From positions 474,011 through 538,010 of the forward strand of contig JADGDG010000001.1 in assembly GCA_016744995.1 (NCBI GenBank): a DNA stretch of 64,000 nt, given 5' to 3'. The position numbers were made by a program, and so were the translations under genes. This stretch comes from Gammaproteobacteria bacterium (GTDB lineage: Bacteria; Pseudomonadota; Gammaproteobacteria; GRL18). Positions 34,405 through 43,179 of this stretch are shown here, in pieces. Every line of letters starts with the position of its first letter. Position 1 is the stretch's first letter. The notes beneath the pieces were generated by a model. It saw only the letters and a list, made by a program, of their open reading frames with translations. It did not search any database and was not told the origin of the DNA.

Positions 34405-34821
34405 TTAACCCTTGTTCATTGGTAAATTATCATTTTCCCAAGCCAGTACGCCGCCACGCAGATTATAAACTTTTTCAAAACCATTTTTTTTCAATAGACC
34501 AGTGGCCCTGCCGGAACGACTCCCGGAACGGCACCCTAAAATAATGTTTTTATTCTTATATTTTTCAAGTTCAGTCATTCTGGACTTAAGCTTGCTCAGG
34601 GGAATATGAATAGAATCTTTGATATGGCCTGACTGGTATTCACTATCTTCTCTTACATCAAGCACCAGACTACCGGCTTCATGACTCATTAACTGCACAA
34701 CCTGCTGGGGACTGATGTCATTACTGGCTTTTATAAAAGAGTGAATGATCATTCCCAGAAGAAAAAACCACATCACTATCATGACCCAATTGGTCGCAGC
34801 AAAATCATTTATGTGTTCCAT
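34405..34821 (-). CDS. Membrane-anchored rhodanese-like protein (YibN type)
   Basis: 138 residues: one N-terminal membrane helix (about residues 12-31) and a rhodanese domain with active-site loop GCRSGSRSG (Cys as persulfide carrier) and LDVREDSEYQSGHIKDSIHIPLS. YibN homologues sit upstream of grxC-secB in many gammaproteobacteria. Sulfurtransferase activity is plausible. Its neighbour upstream is an ArsR-family regulator with a persulfide-sensor cysteine pattern. Confidence 0.9.
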   Translation of the reverse strand: MEHINDFAATNWVMIVMWFFLLGMIIHSFIKASNDISPQQVVQLMSHEAGSLVLDVREDSEYQSGHIKDSIHIPLSKLKSRMTELEKYKNKNIILGCRSGSRSGRATGLLKKNGFEKVYNLRGGVLAWENDNLPMNKG

Positions 34822-35164
34822 TGTTTATATACTCATATATTATATGTCATGTTGGTAGACCTAATATCTGCAAAAGTCAGTAAATATCAGGCATGTAGCA
34901 TAGCAAAAACTGCCGCATAAGAGAATCTGCCTGATGCTATTCCCAATAGATTTTTATTAAGGACTGGTGCTGATCTGATACCGAAAGGAATTTATCGTTA
35001 TACGCAGAAATGCCGGAACAGAAAAATCACTCGTCCCGGCATTTGCTTTTTTAGGGCATTTGCTTTTTTAGATAGGTATCAGCGAGCAATTCACGAAAGC
35101 AGACTTATATCAACAATCGAGACTCAGTGACTCTACTCACGTTACTCTCGTTCTATAGACTAAT
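34822..35164. other. 343-bp gap between the rhodanese and ArsR genes
   Basis: No protein gene is supported. It holds an intrinsic terminator facing plus (35008-35052) with no plus-strand gene upstream of it. AT-rich words near 34825-34850 could serve as promoters in either direction, including that of the yibN-grxC-trxC-secB-gpsA unit on the minus strand. Confidence 0.5.
35008..35052 (+). terminator. Orphan intrinsic terminator
   Basis: AAATGCCGG and CCGGCATTT form a 9-bp stem with a 19-nt loop, followed within two bases by a run of six T residues on the plus strand. There is no plus-strand protein gene upstream for several kilobases, so it either ends an unseen short RNA or insulates the region. 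The GGCATTTGCTTTTTTAG tail is partly repeated just downstream. Confidence 0.65.
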
Positions 35165-35512
35165 TTAGCCTACAGTACAGAATACATCTCTCATCATACC
35201 GATCAGACGTAATGTTCTTGCGTCACCGACACGGTAATAAACTCGATTGGCATCTTTGCGTGAGGCAAGGATACCTTTATCTCTTAAGATGGCAAGGTGC
35301 TGTGAGATATTGCTTTGAGAAGTACCCACTTTTTCAACAATATCCTGAACACTGATTTCAGCATCGCCAAGGGTACATAAAATTTTCAAACGCAGTGGGT
35401 GAGACATTGCTTTCAAAGAGCGAGATGCTCTGTCAATGTCTTCATCACGTGACATTAAATCCATATTCATATCGCAACAGTCCGTTTCACTAAGGTTAAA
35501 TTGATCGCTCAT
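35165..35512 (-). CDS. ArsR/SmtB-family repressor with BigR/SqrR-like cysteine pair
   Basis: 115 residues with a winged helix (HPLRLKILCTL at 38-48, recognition helix SQSNISQHLAIL at 65-76). C46 and C112 are 66 residues apart, equal to the C41/C107 pair of SqrR and C42/C108 of BigR, which sense sulfane sulfur. A CC pair at 12-13 near the N-terminus is extra. Typical metal ligands of the ELCVCDL type are absent from the recognition helix region. It lies 344 bp upstream of the rhodanese gene and divergent from gpmI. Sensing of persulfide is inferred. Confidence 0.85.
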   Translation of the reverse strand: MSDQFNLSETDCCDMNMDLMSRDEDIDRASRSLKAMSHPLRLKILCTLGDAEISVQDIVEKVGTSQSNISQHLAILRDKGILASRKDANRVYYRVGDARTLRLIGMMRDVFCTVG

Positions 35513-35887
35513 ATCTGTGTTTCCTGGAAAAATTCACTAATATAACAATAAAAGTATACAGTAATATTATGGAAAAAGAGCTATTTTTTTCAGTTTTCTC
35601 AATATATCTTATGTTTTTTAGGGTTTTATCAGTTAAATCTGACTTTTTTCACTAAAATCAGGCTAGTTATTAAAAAAAAGGGATGAGTTAAAGAAAATTA
35701 AAGAATCTCTTTATTTGCAGGCCTATAATAACTTATTATATAAGGCTTATTTTGCTTGATAATACACTGATTATCCCCATATTTAATCAGTATATTCATT
35801 AATTACAGCCGATCACCTCTCGGATCTGTCCGCAGCATGGTAATGATTCGGCAAAAACAATAGAAACTGGATTTTTATACACCGCTT
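35513..35887. other. 375-bp AT-rich divergent region between arsR-type gene and gpmI
   Basis: No gene is supported. Close to the repressor start, an AT-rich imperfect dyad (about 35539-35575, with TAATAT and ATATTA ends) could be its own operator. The remainder should hold the gpmI promoter, but I could not pick out a well-spaced -35/-10 pair with confidence. Confidence 0.4.
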
Positions 35888-37456
35888 ATGTCAAAAATAC
35901 CGAAACCACTCGCACTTGTTATTTTAGATGGCTGGGGCTACTCCGAAGACCCTCGTCATAATGCGATTTTAGCAGCCGACACCCCTGTGTTTGATAAATT
36001 ATGGGCGCAGTATCCGCATACTCTAATCCAGGCATCTGGTGCTGATGTAGGCTTGCCTGCAGGTCAAATGGGCAACTCCGAAGTTGGGCATTTAAATATT
36101 GGCTCCGGACGAGTCGTTTACCAGGAATATACTCGTGTCAGTCGCGCCATTCGTACTGGTTCTTTTTTTGATAACTGTACTTTGACCGAAGCAATAGACA
36201 AAGCAAAGGAAAATAATTCTGCCGTCCATATTATGGGGCTGCTTTCTCCAGGCGGCGTTCACAGCCATGAGTGCCATATCCATGCAATGATGAAGTTAGC
36301 CGTTGAACGCGGCATGGAAAAAGTCTATCTCCATGCCTTCCTTGATGGCCGTGATACTGCCCCCAAGAGTGCCAAAAAGTCGATTACAGCAATGCAGACC
36401 GTTTTTGATGAGCTGGGCAGCGGCCGTTTTGCCTCAGTGGTTGGTCGATATTTTGCCATGGATCGTGATACTCGTTGGGATCGGGTTAAAACATCTTACG
36501 ATGTGATCACGGAAGGAAAGGGAGTCTTTAGCTCACAAACTGCCCTGGAAGCATTGGTACAAGCCTATCAACGGGGAGAAACTGACGAATTCATACAAGC
36601 CACCAGTGTTATTCCTGAAGGCGAAGAGGCCGTTCGGATTGAAGATGGTGATGTGATGATCTTTATGAATTATCGCTCTGATAGGGCACGCGAAATTACC
36701 CGCCCTTTTATTGAAGATAACTTCGAAGCATTCAAGCGTGAAAGAAACTTCAAACTGGCAGAGTTTGTGAGCTTAACAGAGTACTCTTCCAAGTTTGATA
36801 TTCCAGTGGCATTCCCACCTGAACGACTTAATAACGTATTTGGGGAATACATTTCAAATCTGGGCTTAAGCCAGTTACGAATTGCTGAAACTGAAAAGTA
36901 TGCTCATGTCACCTTTTTCTTTAATGGCGGTGTTGAAGAACCTTTCCCCGGCGAAGATCGCATTCTGGTCAATTCACCCGATGTAGCCACTTATGACTTA
37001 CAGCCTGAAATGAATGCTCCTGAATTAGCAAACCAGCTGATTGCAGCAATTGAATCAGACCAATACGACACCATCATCTGCAACTTTGCTAATCCGGATA
37101 TGGTCGGCCATACAGGTAAGGAATCAGCTGCCATTGAAGCTATTGAGGCACTGGACAAGATTGTTGGCCAGGTTTCATCTGCCATTATTAAAGCCGGTGG
37201 AGAAATTCTTGTCACCGCAGATCATGGCAATGCTGAACTGATGCTGGATGAAAGCACTGACCAGGCACATACTGCTCATACCTGCAATCCTGTCCCTTTC
37301 ATCTATGTTGGCCGAGAGGCTGAAATGGCTGAAACAGGTGCCTTATCTGATATTGCACCCACTCTATTGTATTTAATGGATATTGAAATCCCTTCTGAAA
37401 TGAACGGTCGTTCTTTAGTCACACTTTCTAAAGATCTCGAAACACAAAGCGAATAA
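35888..37456 (+). CDS. gpmI: 2,3-bisphosphoglycerate-independent phosphoglycerate mutase GpmI
   Basis: 522 residues. A manganese-dependent glycolytic enzyme. [11 protein letters not shown] (metal-binding Asp, residue 15 region), [16 protein letters not shown] with the catalytic Ser, [21 protein letters not shown] and the C-terminal ADHGNAE and [12 protein letters not shown] metal ligands are all there. Normal length. First gene of gpmI-envC-ctpA-deacetylase. Confidence 0.97.
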   Translation: MSKIPKPLALVILDGWGYSEDPRHNAILAADTPVFDKLWAQYPHTLIQASGADVGLPAGQMGNSEVGHLNIGSGRVVYQEYTRVSRAIRTGSFFDNCTLTEAIDKAKENNSAVHIMGLLSPGGVHSHECHIHAMMKLAVERGMEKVYLHAFLDGRDTAPKSAKKSITAMQTVFDELGSGRFASVVGRYFAMDRDTRWDRVKTSYDVITEGKGVFSSQTALEALVQAYQRGETDEFIQATSVIPEGEEAVRIEDGDVMIFMNYRSDRAREITRPFIEDNFEAFKRERNFKLAEFVSLTEYSSKFDIPVAFPPERLNNVFGEYISNLGLSQLRIAETEKYAHVTFFFNGGVEEPFPGEDRILVNSPDVATYDLQPEMNAPELANQLIAAIESDQYDTIICNFANPDMVGHTGKESAAIEAIEALDKIVGQVSSAIIKAGGEILVTADHGNAELMLDESTDQAHTAHTCNPVPFIYVGREAEMAETGALSDIAPTLLYLMDIEIPSEMNGRSLVTLSKDLETQSE

Positions 37457-37460
37457 GCGT

Positions 37461-38615
37461 TTGAAATCTTTTATTTTGCTTTTGATATTACTACTGGCTA
37501 CTGGTAGTAATGTCATTGCATCAGCTCAATCAAAAGGTCAATTAAAACAACAGGAATTATCACAGCTGCGGCAGGATATATCAGCACTAAAAAAACACCT
37601 GAAAAAGCAGCAAGGTGAAAAAACTCAATTAGAAAAGAAGATTCAGCAGGCAGAACAACTTATTGCCGATAATGCTCACCAGATTTTTTCAACTCAACAG
37701 CAAATATCAATTCTTAACAAAAGCTTATCAAAACTCAATAAAAAATTATCTCATAATAATCAGCAACTCATTGCTCAGCAAAAACTTCTTTCGGGGCAGC
37801 TGCAGGCCAGTTATGCCATTGGACGCCAGGAATACCTCAAGTTGCTGCTAAATCAGCAGAATCCTGCCACCATAAGCCGAATTATGACCTACTATGACTA
37901 CTTTAATGAAGCCAGAAGCCAGCAGATCACTGAAGTAAATCAGTTGTTACAAAGCATTATCAATGATAAACAACAAATCAGCCTGACAACTCAGACACTG
38001 CAGGAAAAACAATACCAGTTGCAGTCAGAAAAAAAGTTGTTAGATGAACAACAGACTGAACGTAACACTCTGGTAGCAATAATCAATACAGATATTACTT
38101 CAAAAGATAAAAAACTGGATAGCCTGCTTAAAAATAAAAAAAATCTGACACTTCTTCTTAACAAACTCAAGAAAGCACTGGATGATATTCCACTCCTGGC
38201 CACTGAAAAACCATTTTCAAAACAACGTGGAAAACTCTACTGGCCTGCCAAAGGCAAGGTTAAAAAACTCTTTAATCACTGGCGCAGTGTCGGCAAGGTC
38301 AAATGGCAGGGACATATCATCAAGGCTAAAGAAGGGGCAGCCATCCACAGCATATCAACTGGTCGAATTGCATATTCCGACTGGCTCAGAGGTTATGGTC
38401 TCATTATCATTATTGATCATGGCGATGGTTATATGAGTTTATACGGACATAACCAAACCTTGCTTAAAGAGGTGGGTGACTGGGTTGAAAGTAATGAAAT
38501 AATTGCTACAGTTGGTAGTAGCGGGGGATTAAAAAGTGTCGGTTTATATTTTGAAATCCGCCATAATGGCAAACCATCCAACCCCTCACGCTGGTGTAAG
38601 ATAAAACGTGCCTGA
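37461..38615 (+). CDS. envC: Murein hydrolase activator EnvC
   Basis: 384 residues. A TTG start 4 bp after gpmI gives a proper signal peptide (MKSFILLLILLLATGSNVIASA). Long coiled coils (about residues 25-250) are followed by a C-terminal LytM/M23 domain lacking the full zinc-ligand set (WPAKGKVKKLF, IIDHGDGYMSLYGHN), as in EnvC, which activates amidases AmiA/AmiB at the division site. The neighbour order is that of E. coli gpmI-envC-yibQ. Confidence 0.93.
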   Translation: MKSFILLLILLLATGSNVIASAQSKGQLKQQELSQLRQDISALKKHLKKQQGEKTQLEKKIQQAEQLIADNAHQIFSTQQQISILNKSLSKLNKKLSHNNQQLIAQQKLLSGQLQASYAIGRQEYLKLLLNQQNPATISRIMTYYDYFNEARSQQITEVNQLLQSIINDKQQISLTTQTLQEKQYQLQSEKKLLDEQQTERNTLVAIINTDITSKDKKLDSLLKNKKNLTLLLNKLKKALDDIPLLATEKPFSKQRGKLYWPAKGKVKKLFNHWRSVGKVKWQGHIIKAKEGAAIHSISTGRIAYSDWLRGYGLIIIIDHGDGYMSLYGHNQTLLKEVGDWVESNEIIATVGSSGGLKSVGLYFEIRHNGKPSNPSRWCKIKRA

Positions 38616-38630
38616 GTATTTTGATTATCC

Positions 38631-38705
38631 GGAGTCAGAGATCAAATTGCCTAAACTCACATTTTCTTCTTATCCTGGAAACGTTATGCCATTGACTCTG
38701 ACCCC
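38631..38705. repeat. REP-like inverted repeat between envC and ctpA
   Basis: GGAGTCAGAGATCAAATTGC (38631-38650) is roughly inverted at 38688-38705 (GCCATTGACTCTGACCCC), sharing the GTCAGAG/CTCTGAC core and CAA(A)TTG-like continuation. The core resembles intergenic palindromes often seen around REP-associated transposases. No such transposase is in this window. Confidence 0.5.
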
Positions 38706-38784
38706 TCATAAATGTTACATGATATGGGCAATGATAATAAAATCTGCTTTTTCTATTTAATAGCTAAATATCCTGGAGTAATGG

Positions 38785-40119
38785 ATGACTAAAACACCGT
38801 ATTTGTCAGTACTTTTTTCCCTGTCACTGGGCCTTGTCGCAGCAATGCCTTTGAGTGCTGCAAAAGTACAATCAGAACCACTACCTCTTGAGATTTTAAA
38901 AGAATTTACCGATGCATTCGCCAGTATAAAAACAGATTATGTTGAAAAAGTTGATGATAAAACCATTTTAAAAAATGCCATCAAAGGCATGATGTCCGGA
39001 CTGGATCCACATTCCAGTTATCTGGATGAAAAAAGTTTTAAACACCTTAAAGAAGGCACCACCGGTGAATTTGGTGGTCTGGGCATCGAGGTCGGAATGG
39101 AAGACGGCCTGATTAAGGTTATTTCCCCCATTGATGATACACCTGCACAGCGTGCAGGCATACAACCCGGCGATCTTATTTTTCGTATTGATGATAATTC
39201 AGTAAAGGAAATGGAGCTGGATGACGCAGTTAAATTAATGCGTGGTAAACCCGGTACAGAAATAAAACTATCCATTATTCGCGAGGGTGCAGACAAACCT
39301 ATCAATGTGACATTAAAGCGTGCTGTTATTAAAGTTAAAAGTGTTAAATTTCGCCTGCTTGAAGAAGATTTTGCCTACCTGCGCATTTCCAGCTTTCAAT
39401 CAAGAACTGCTGAACAACTTAAGAAGGCCCTCAAAAGCCTACGCAAAGACAATAAAAAACAGCCACTCAAAGGTCTGATCCTGGATTTAAGAAACAATCC
39501 CGGCGGAGTATTAAACGGCTCCGTCGATGTCGCTGATGTTTTTCTCAATCACGGTTTAATTGTCTATACACAGGGGCGCATCAAAGATTCAGAGTTGAGA
39601 TTCTCTGCCTCTCGTGGAGATGCCCTCAATGGCGCCCCCATTGTTGTTCTGGTCAATGGTGGTTCAGCATCCGCTTCAGAGATTGTTGCAGGTGCTTTGC
39701 AGGATCACCGTCGCGCCATTATTATGGGGACCAAAACTTTTGGCAAAGGATCAGTACAAACAATTAAACCTTTAACCCAAAAGACAGCGATTAAACTAAC
39801 AACTGCTCGTTATTACACGCCCTCGGGTCGCTCTATACAGGCCGAAGGTATTGAACCAGATATCACACTGGCCAACGTCAGCCTTGAGTCAAAAGAAAAA
39901 AGTTCATTTTCTCAAATTAAAGAATCCAATTTAAAGGGTCATCTGGAACACCCGAAGGACAAAAAACCCTCGAAGAAAAGCAAAGTAACAAAAGACACTT
40001 CAGAAAAGGATACAAAGGATAATAAAAATAAGGATTATGCCTTACATGAAGCACTTAATCTGCTTAAAGGACTTAATATACTGGGCATGAATAAGAGTGC
40101 CCAAAAGACGAAAAAATAA
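38785..40119 (+). CDS. ctpA: Carboxy-terminal processing peptidase (S41), CtpA/Prc-like
   Basis: 444 residues. Signal peptide (to about residue 25), a PDZ domain (GEFGGLGIEVGMEDGLIKV to IDDNSVKEM), then the S41 core with NGGSASASEIVAGAL (nucleophile Ser) and GTKTFGKGSVQT (catalytic Lys). A periplasmic protease of envelope proteins. The Lys/Asp-rich tail (residues 375-425) is low-complexity. GGAG lies 6 nt upstream of the ATG at 38785. It lies between envC and the deacetylase gene, as in many gammaproteobacteria. Confidence 0.95.
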   Translation: MTKTPYLSVLFSLSLGLVAAMPLSAAKVQSEPLPLEILKEFTDAFASIKTDYVEKVDDKTILKNAIKGMMSGLDPHSSYLDEKSFKHLKEGTTGEFGGLGIEVGMEDGLIKVISPIDDTPAQRAGIQPGDLIFRIDDNSVKEMELDDAVKLMRGKPGTEIKLSIIREGADKPINVTLKRAVIKVKSVKFRLLEEDFAYLRISSFQSRTAEQLKKALKSLRKDNKKQPLKGLILDLRNNPGGVLNGSVDVADVFLNHGLIVYTQGRIKDSELRFSASRGDALNGAPIVVLVNGGSASASEIVAGALQDHRRAIIMGTKTFGKGSVQTIKPLTQKTAIKLTTARYYTPSGRSIQAEGIEPDITLANVSLESKEKSSFSQIKESNLKGHLEHPKDKKPSKKSKVTKDTSEKDTKDNKNKDYALHEALNLLKGLNILGMNKSAQKTKK

Positions 40120-40121
40120 AT

Positions 40122-40997
40122 ATGTTTAAGACCACATCTTATATACTAATCCTGTTATCCACCTTGTTTCTGATCTCACACAGCCAGGCTGAATCAAAAA
40201 CAAAGGTCAATTATATTGCCATCATCATTGATGATCTGGGTTATAAGCTAGAGCAGGATCAACGTGCAATTGACTTACCAGGGCAACTCACTTTTGCCTT
40301 TTTACCCCATACACCTCACCTTAAGCATCTTACTGATTCAGTTCATGCAAAAGGCAATGATATTATGCTGCATCTGCCGATGCAGGCCACCATGGAAACA
40401 CTCTATCTCGGTCCGGGAGCACTCACCAATAAGATGTCAGAAAAACAATTTAAGCAATCCGTCATTCAGAGTATCCACTCCATACCCCATGTCAAAGGTG
40501 TCAATAACCATATGGGCAGTTTAATTACCAGCCAGAAGAATTCAATGAACTGGCTGATGGATGAACTTTCAAACACCGATCTCTACTTTGTTGACAGCCG
40601 TACAACAGTCAATACACTGGCAGAGAAAACAGCCAATCAATATCACATAAAAAATACTCGTCGTAATGTTTTTTTAGATCATGAATTGAACCGTCCTGCC
40701 ATTGAGTTTCAGTTTAACCGCTTAATTAATCTGGCAAAGAAAAATGGTTCAGCTGTTGCCATCGGCCATCCATTTAAAGAAACTCTGGACGTTCTTGAGG
40801 AAAAAATTCCGCAGCTCAAAGCCGAAGGTATCCAGTTAATTTCTGTCTCAGCTTTAATTCAGCAGCAAAATCGGAAGCGCCACCCCAGGCAGGCAAAAGC
40901 AGCTCCCAAAAAAGCACAAAATAACTGGCTTTACAGTCAATCACTGACTCGGGCTCCAGATCCTGCAAACAGCTTAAACAAAGAATCTCCACAATAG
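40122..40997 (+). CDS. Divergent polysaccharide deacetylase family protein (YibQ-like)
   Basis: 291 residues with a signal peptide (to about residue 23). IAIIIDDLGYKLEQDQRAIDLPG and LPHTPH, DIMLHLPMQA, NNHMGS and FVDSRTT follow the divergent deacetylase (YibQ) pattern; the metal and catalytic residues keep the NodB-like order. The C-terminal tail is basic and Lys/Ala-rich. It starts 2 bp after ctpA, so translational coupling is likely. Substrate is unknown in the family; a role with EnvC in cell-wall remodelling is suggested only by linkage. Confidence 0.9.
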   Translation: MFKTTSYILILLSTLFLISHSQAESKTKVNYIAIIIDDLGYKLEQDQRAIDLPGQLTFAFLPHTPHLKHLTDSVHAKGNDIMLHLPMQATMETLYLGPGALTNKMSEKQFKQSVIQSIHSIPHVKGVNNHMGSLITSQKNSMNWLMDELSNTDLYFVDSRTTVNTLAEKTANQYHIKNTRRNVFLDHELNRPAIEFQFNRLINLAKKNGSAVAIGHPFKETLDVLEEKIPQLKAEGIQLISVSALIQQQNRKRHPRQAKAAPKKAQNNWLYSQSLTRAPDPANSLNKESPQ

Positions 40998-41009
40998 GAA
41001 AACCATCTC

Positions 41010-41579
41010 ATGCCAAGCGTCCTTATCCCCATTGCCGATGGCTGCGAAGAATTAGAGGCCGTAACACTGATTGATCTATTACGCCGTGCCGAAATAGCAG
41101 TAACCACAGCCAGTCTCAGCACGCGCTTTGAGGGCAAAGTAAAACCTGTTACAGCAAGTCGTGGAGTTGTATTAATTCCAGATACCACCTTAGATGAAGC
41201 TTTGACCCAAAATTTTGATATGCTTATTTTACCCGGTGGTCTGCCTGGTGCTGATCATCTGGACAATGATCCTCGTATCCATAATTTATTAAAAAAAATG
41301 TCCCACGAAGATAAGTATGTTGCAGCCATTTGCGCAGCCCCTAAAGTACTCGCTCATGCAAAACTTCTGGAAGGAAAATCTGCAACCAGCTACCCCGGTT
41401 TTATTGATAAAATGAATCTTGTGAACACTCAGGTAAAACAAGATGCAGTGGTTCACGACGGCAAAATTGTGACCTCCAGAGGGCCTGGAACGGCAATGGA
41501 CTTTGCTCTGACTTTAATCGAAATAATGACAGGAAAAGAAAAACGAGATGAAGTTGCTTCAGGGCTTTTATGGAAGTAA
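41010..41579 (+). CDS. DJ-1/PfpI family protein (YajL-like)
   Basis: 189 residues. LIPIADGCEELEAVTLIDLLRR (Glu of the nucleophile environment), VAAICAAPKVLAHA (nucleophilic Cys near residue 109) and TSRGPGTAMDFALTLIE are typical of YajL/DJ-1 proteins, which protect against oxidative or carbonyl damage. It lies 12 bp after the deacetylase gene on the same strand. Confidence 0.93.
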   Translation: MPSVLIPIADGCEELEAVTLIDLLRRAEIAVTTASLSTRFEGKVKPVTASRGVVLIPDTTLDEALTQNFDMLILPGGLPGADHLDNDPRIHNLLKKMSHEDKYVAAICAAPKVLAHAKLLEGKSATSYPGFIDKMNLVNTQVKQDAVVHDGKIVTSRGPGTAMDFALTLIEIMTGKEKRDEVASGLLWK

Positions 41580-41686
41580 GCCACCCCAAAGAGCAATATT
41601 AACCTTAAATGCTTTATCCACTGCAGGGAGAATAAGCCCACGCTTTTTGCTTTGATTATATTTTCATTGATAATTAATTTTTACAC

Positions 41687-41715
41687 TTGACTTTACAAAT
41701 GACAATCATTATCAT
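41687..41715 (+). promoter_or_regulatory. Fur-regulated promoter of the imelysin operon
   Basis: TTGACT (41687-41692), 17-bp spacer, TATCAT (41710-41715). A Fur site, TGACAATCATTATCA (41700-41714), overlaps spacer and -10 and matches the 7-1-7 Fur motif TGATAAT-N-ATTATCA in 13 of 14 specified bases. A second TGATAAT half-site occurs upstream at about 41668-41674. Such an overlap means repression by Fe-Fur when iron is plentiful. Confidence 0.85.
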
Positions 41716-41768
41716 TTATATTCTAAATTACAAATGCTTGGCATTAATAAAGTAAACGGGATAAATAA

Positions 41769-43028
41769 ATGAAGAAAATAATTACCTTGCTGGCCGGTGT
41801 ATGCCTGTCAACATCCATTCACGCCAGCGTGAGCGAAAGTGATGTTATTAACCATTATGCTGATTTGGCTCATGCAATGTACGAAGATTCATTAATCTCT
41901 GCCAGGAAATTACACCAATCAGCCAAAGCCCTGATTAAAACCCCCTCTGAAGCTAATCTGGATGCTACAAAAGCAGCCTGGAAAGAAGCGCGTGCACCTT
42001 ACCAGCAAACTGAAGCTTATCGCTTTGGTAATGCCATTGTTGATGACTGGGAAGGCAAGGTCAATGCATGGCCTCTGGATGAAGGATTAATTGATTATGT
42101 CTCCGGTGCTTATGGTTCTGAGTCCGATGAAAACCCCTATTACACGGCCAATATAATTGCCAATAAAAAACTGAAGTTATCAGGACGTGAAATTAATGCC
42201 TCTTTTATTAATAAACAATTATTAAGCGAAACTCTGCATGAATTTGATGAAATTGAATCTAATGTTGCCACTGGTTACCATGCTGTTGAATTTCTCTTAT
42301 GGGGCCAGGATTTAAATGGCACCAAAGCTGGTGCAGGAAAACGACCTGCCACTGATTTCAATACCAATAAATGCACCAATGGCAATTGTGATCGACGTGC
42401 AGCCTATCTGTTAGCCCTCACCGACCTGCTCATTGATGAGTTAGAGTGGATGACAGCTCAATGGAATGAATCAGGTGAAGCTAGAAAAACATTGATTTCA
42501 GGTAGTGCTGATAAGGCCATTGCCACTATTTTCACCGGCATGGGAAGTTTAGCTTATGGTGAATTAGCCGGGGAACGCATTAAACTTGGCCTTATGCTGC
42601 ATGATCCTGAAGAAGAGCATGACTGTTTTAGTGATAATACCCACTGGTCACATTTTTATGATGCAAAAAGCATTCAAAATGTTTACACCGGCAGTTATAC
42701 CCGCATTGATGGCAGTACTATAAACGGCCCAAGTGTTTCCGATCTGGTGGCAGCAAAGGACTCTGATGTTGATAAGGACATTAAAAAACGCATGGATACC
42801 ATGATGGCAAAAATGCAGGTTCTGGTGGATAGTGCTGAGAAAGAAAACATTGCCTATGATCAATTGCTGGCTGAAGGAAATGAGCAAGGTGGTAAAAAAA
42901 TCATGGCAGTGGTTGATTCCTTATTAGAAACCACCAAAGGTATTGAAAAAGGCATCAATGTATTAAGGTTAGAATCCATTGCCTTTGAAGGCTCTGACAG
43001 CCTGGATTCACCAGAAAAAGTCGAGTAA
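41769..43028 (+). CDS. Imelysin family protein (IrpA/EfeM-like), exported
   Basis: 419 residues with a signal peptide (MKKIITLLAGVCLSTSIHA). Two four-helix bundle repeats: WKEARAPYQQTEAYRFGNAIVDDWEGKVNAWPLDEGLIDYV and the GYHAVEFLLWGQD motif (GxHxxE), which binds metal in imelysins. Members are iron-regulated periplasmic or outer-membrane proteins; IrpA of Synechococcus is needed under iron limitation. First gene behind the Fur promoter. A GGG ribosome site lies 8 nt upstream. Confidence 0.93.
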   Translation: MKKIITLLAGVCLSTSIHASVSESDVINHYADLAHAMYEDSLISARKLHQSAKALIKTPSEANLDATKAAWKEARAPYQQTEAYRFGNAIVDDWEGKVNAWPLDEGLIDYVSGAYGSESDENPYYTANIIANKKLKLSGREINASFINKQLLSETLHEFDEIESNVATGYHAVEFLLWGQDLNGTKAGAGKRPATDFNTNKCTNGNCDRRAAYLLALTDLLIDELEWMTAQWNESGEARKTLISGSADKAIATIFTGMGSLAYGELAGERIKLGLMLHDPEEEHDCFSDNTHWSHFYDAKSIQNVYTGSYTRIDGSTINGPSVSDLVAAKDSDVDKDIKKRMDTMMAKMQVLVDSAEKENIAYDQLLAEGNEQGGKKIMAVVDSLLETTKGIEKGINVLRLESIAFEGSDSLDSPEKVE

Positions 43029-43089
43029 AATTCTCATAGTGAGTTTTTTTACTGTATAGCTCGATAAAAAGTCACTTTTTCTTTTGCTT

Positions 43090-43115
43090 CCCCCTTTTTA
43101 AAGGGGGATTGTTTT
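43090..43115 (+). terminator. Hairpin with T-run after the first imelysin gene
   Basis: CCCCCTTT and AAAGGGGG pair across a 2-nt loop and are followed by ATTGTTTTTG. It lies 62 bp downstream of the imelysin stop and 65 bp upstream of the di-haem gene. Partial termination would make the first imelysin the most abundant product of the cassette. Confidence 0.6.
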
Positions 43116-43179
43116 TGTATCCGATAACATATTTATATCCAGAGTTTTACCTCTCCATCGCTCTTTAAAAAAGGTCTCC

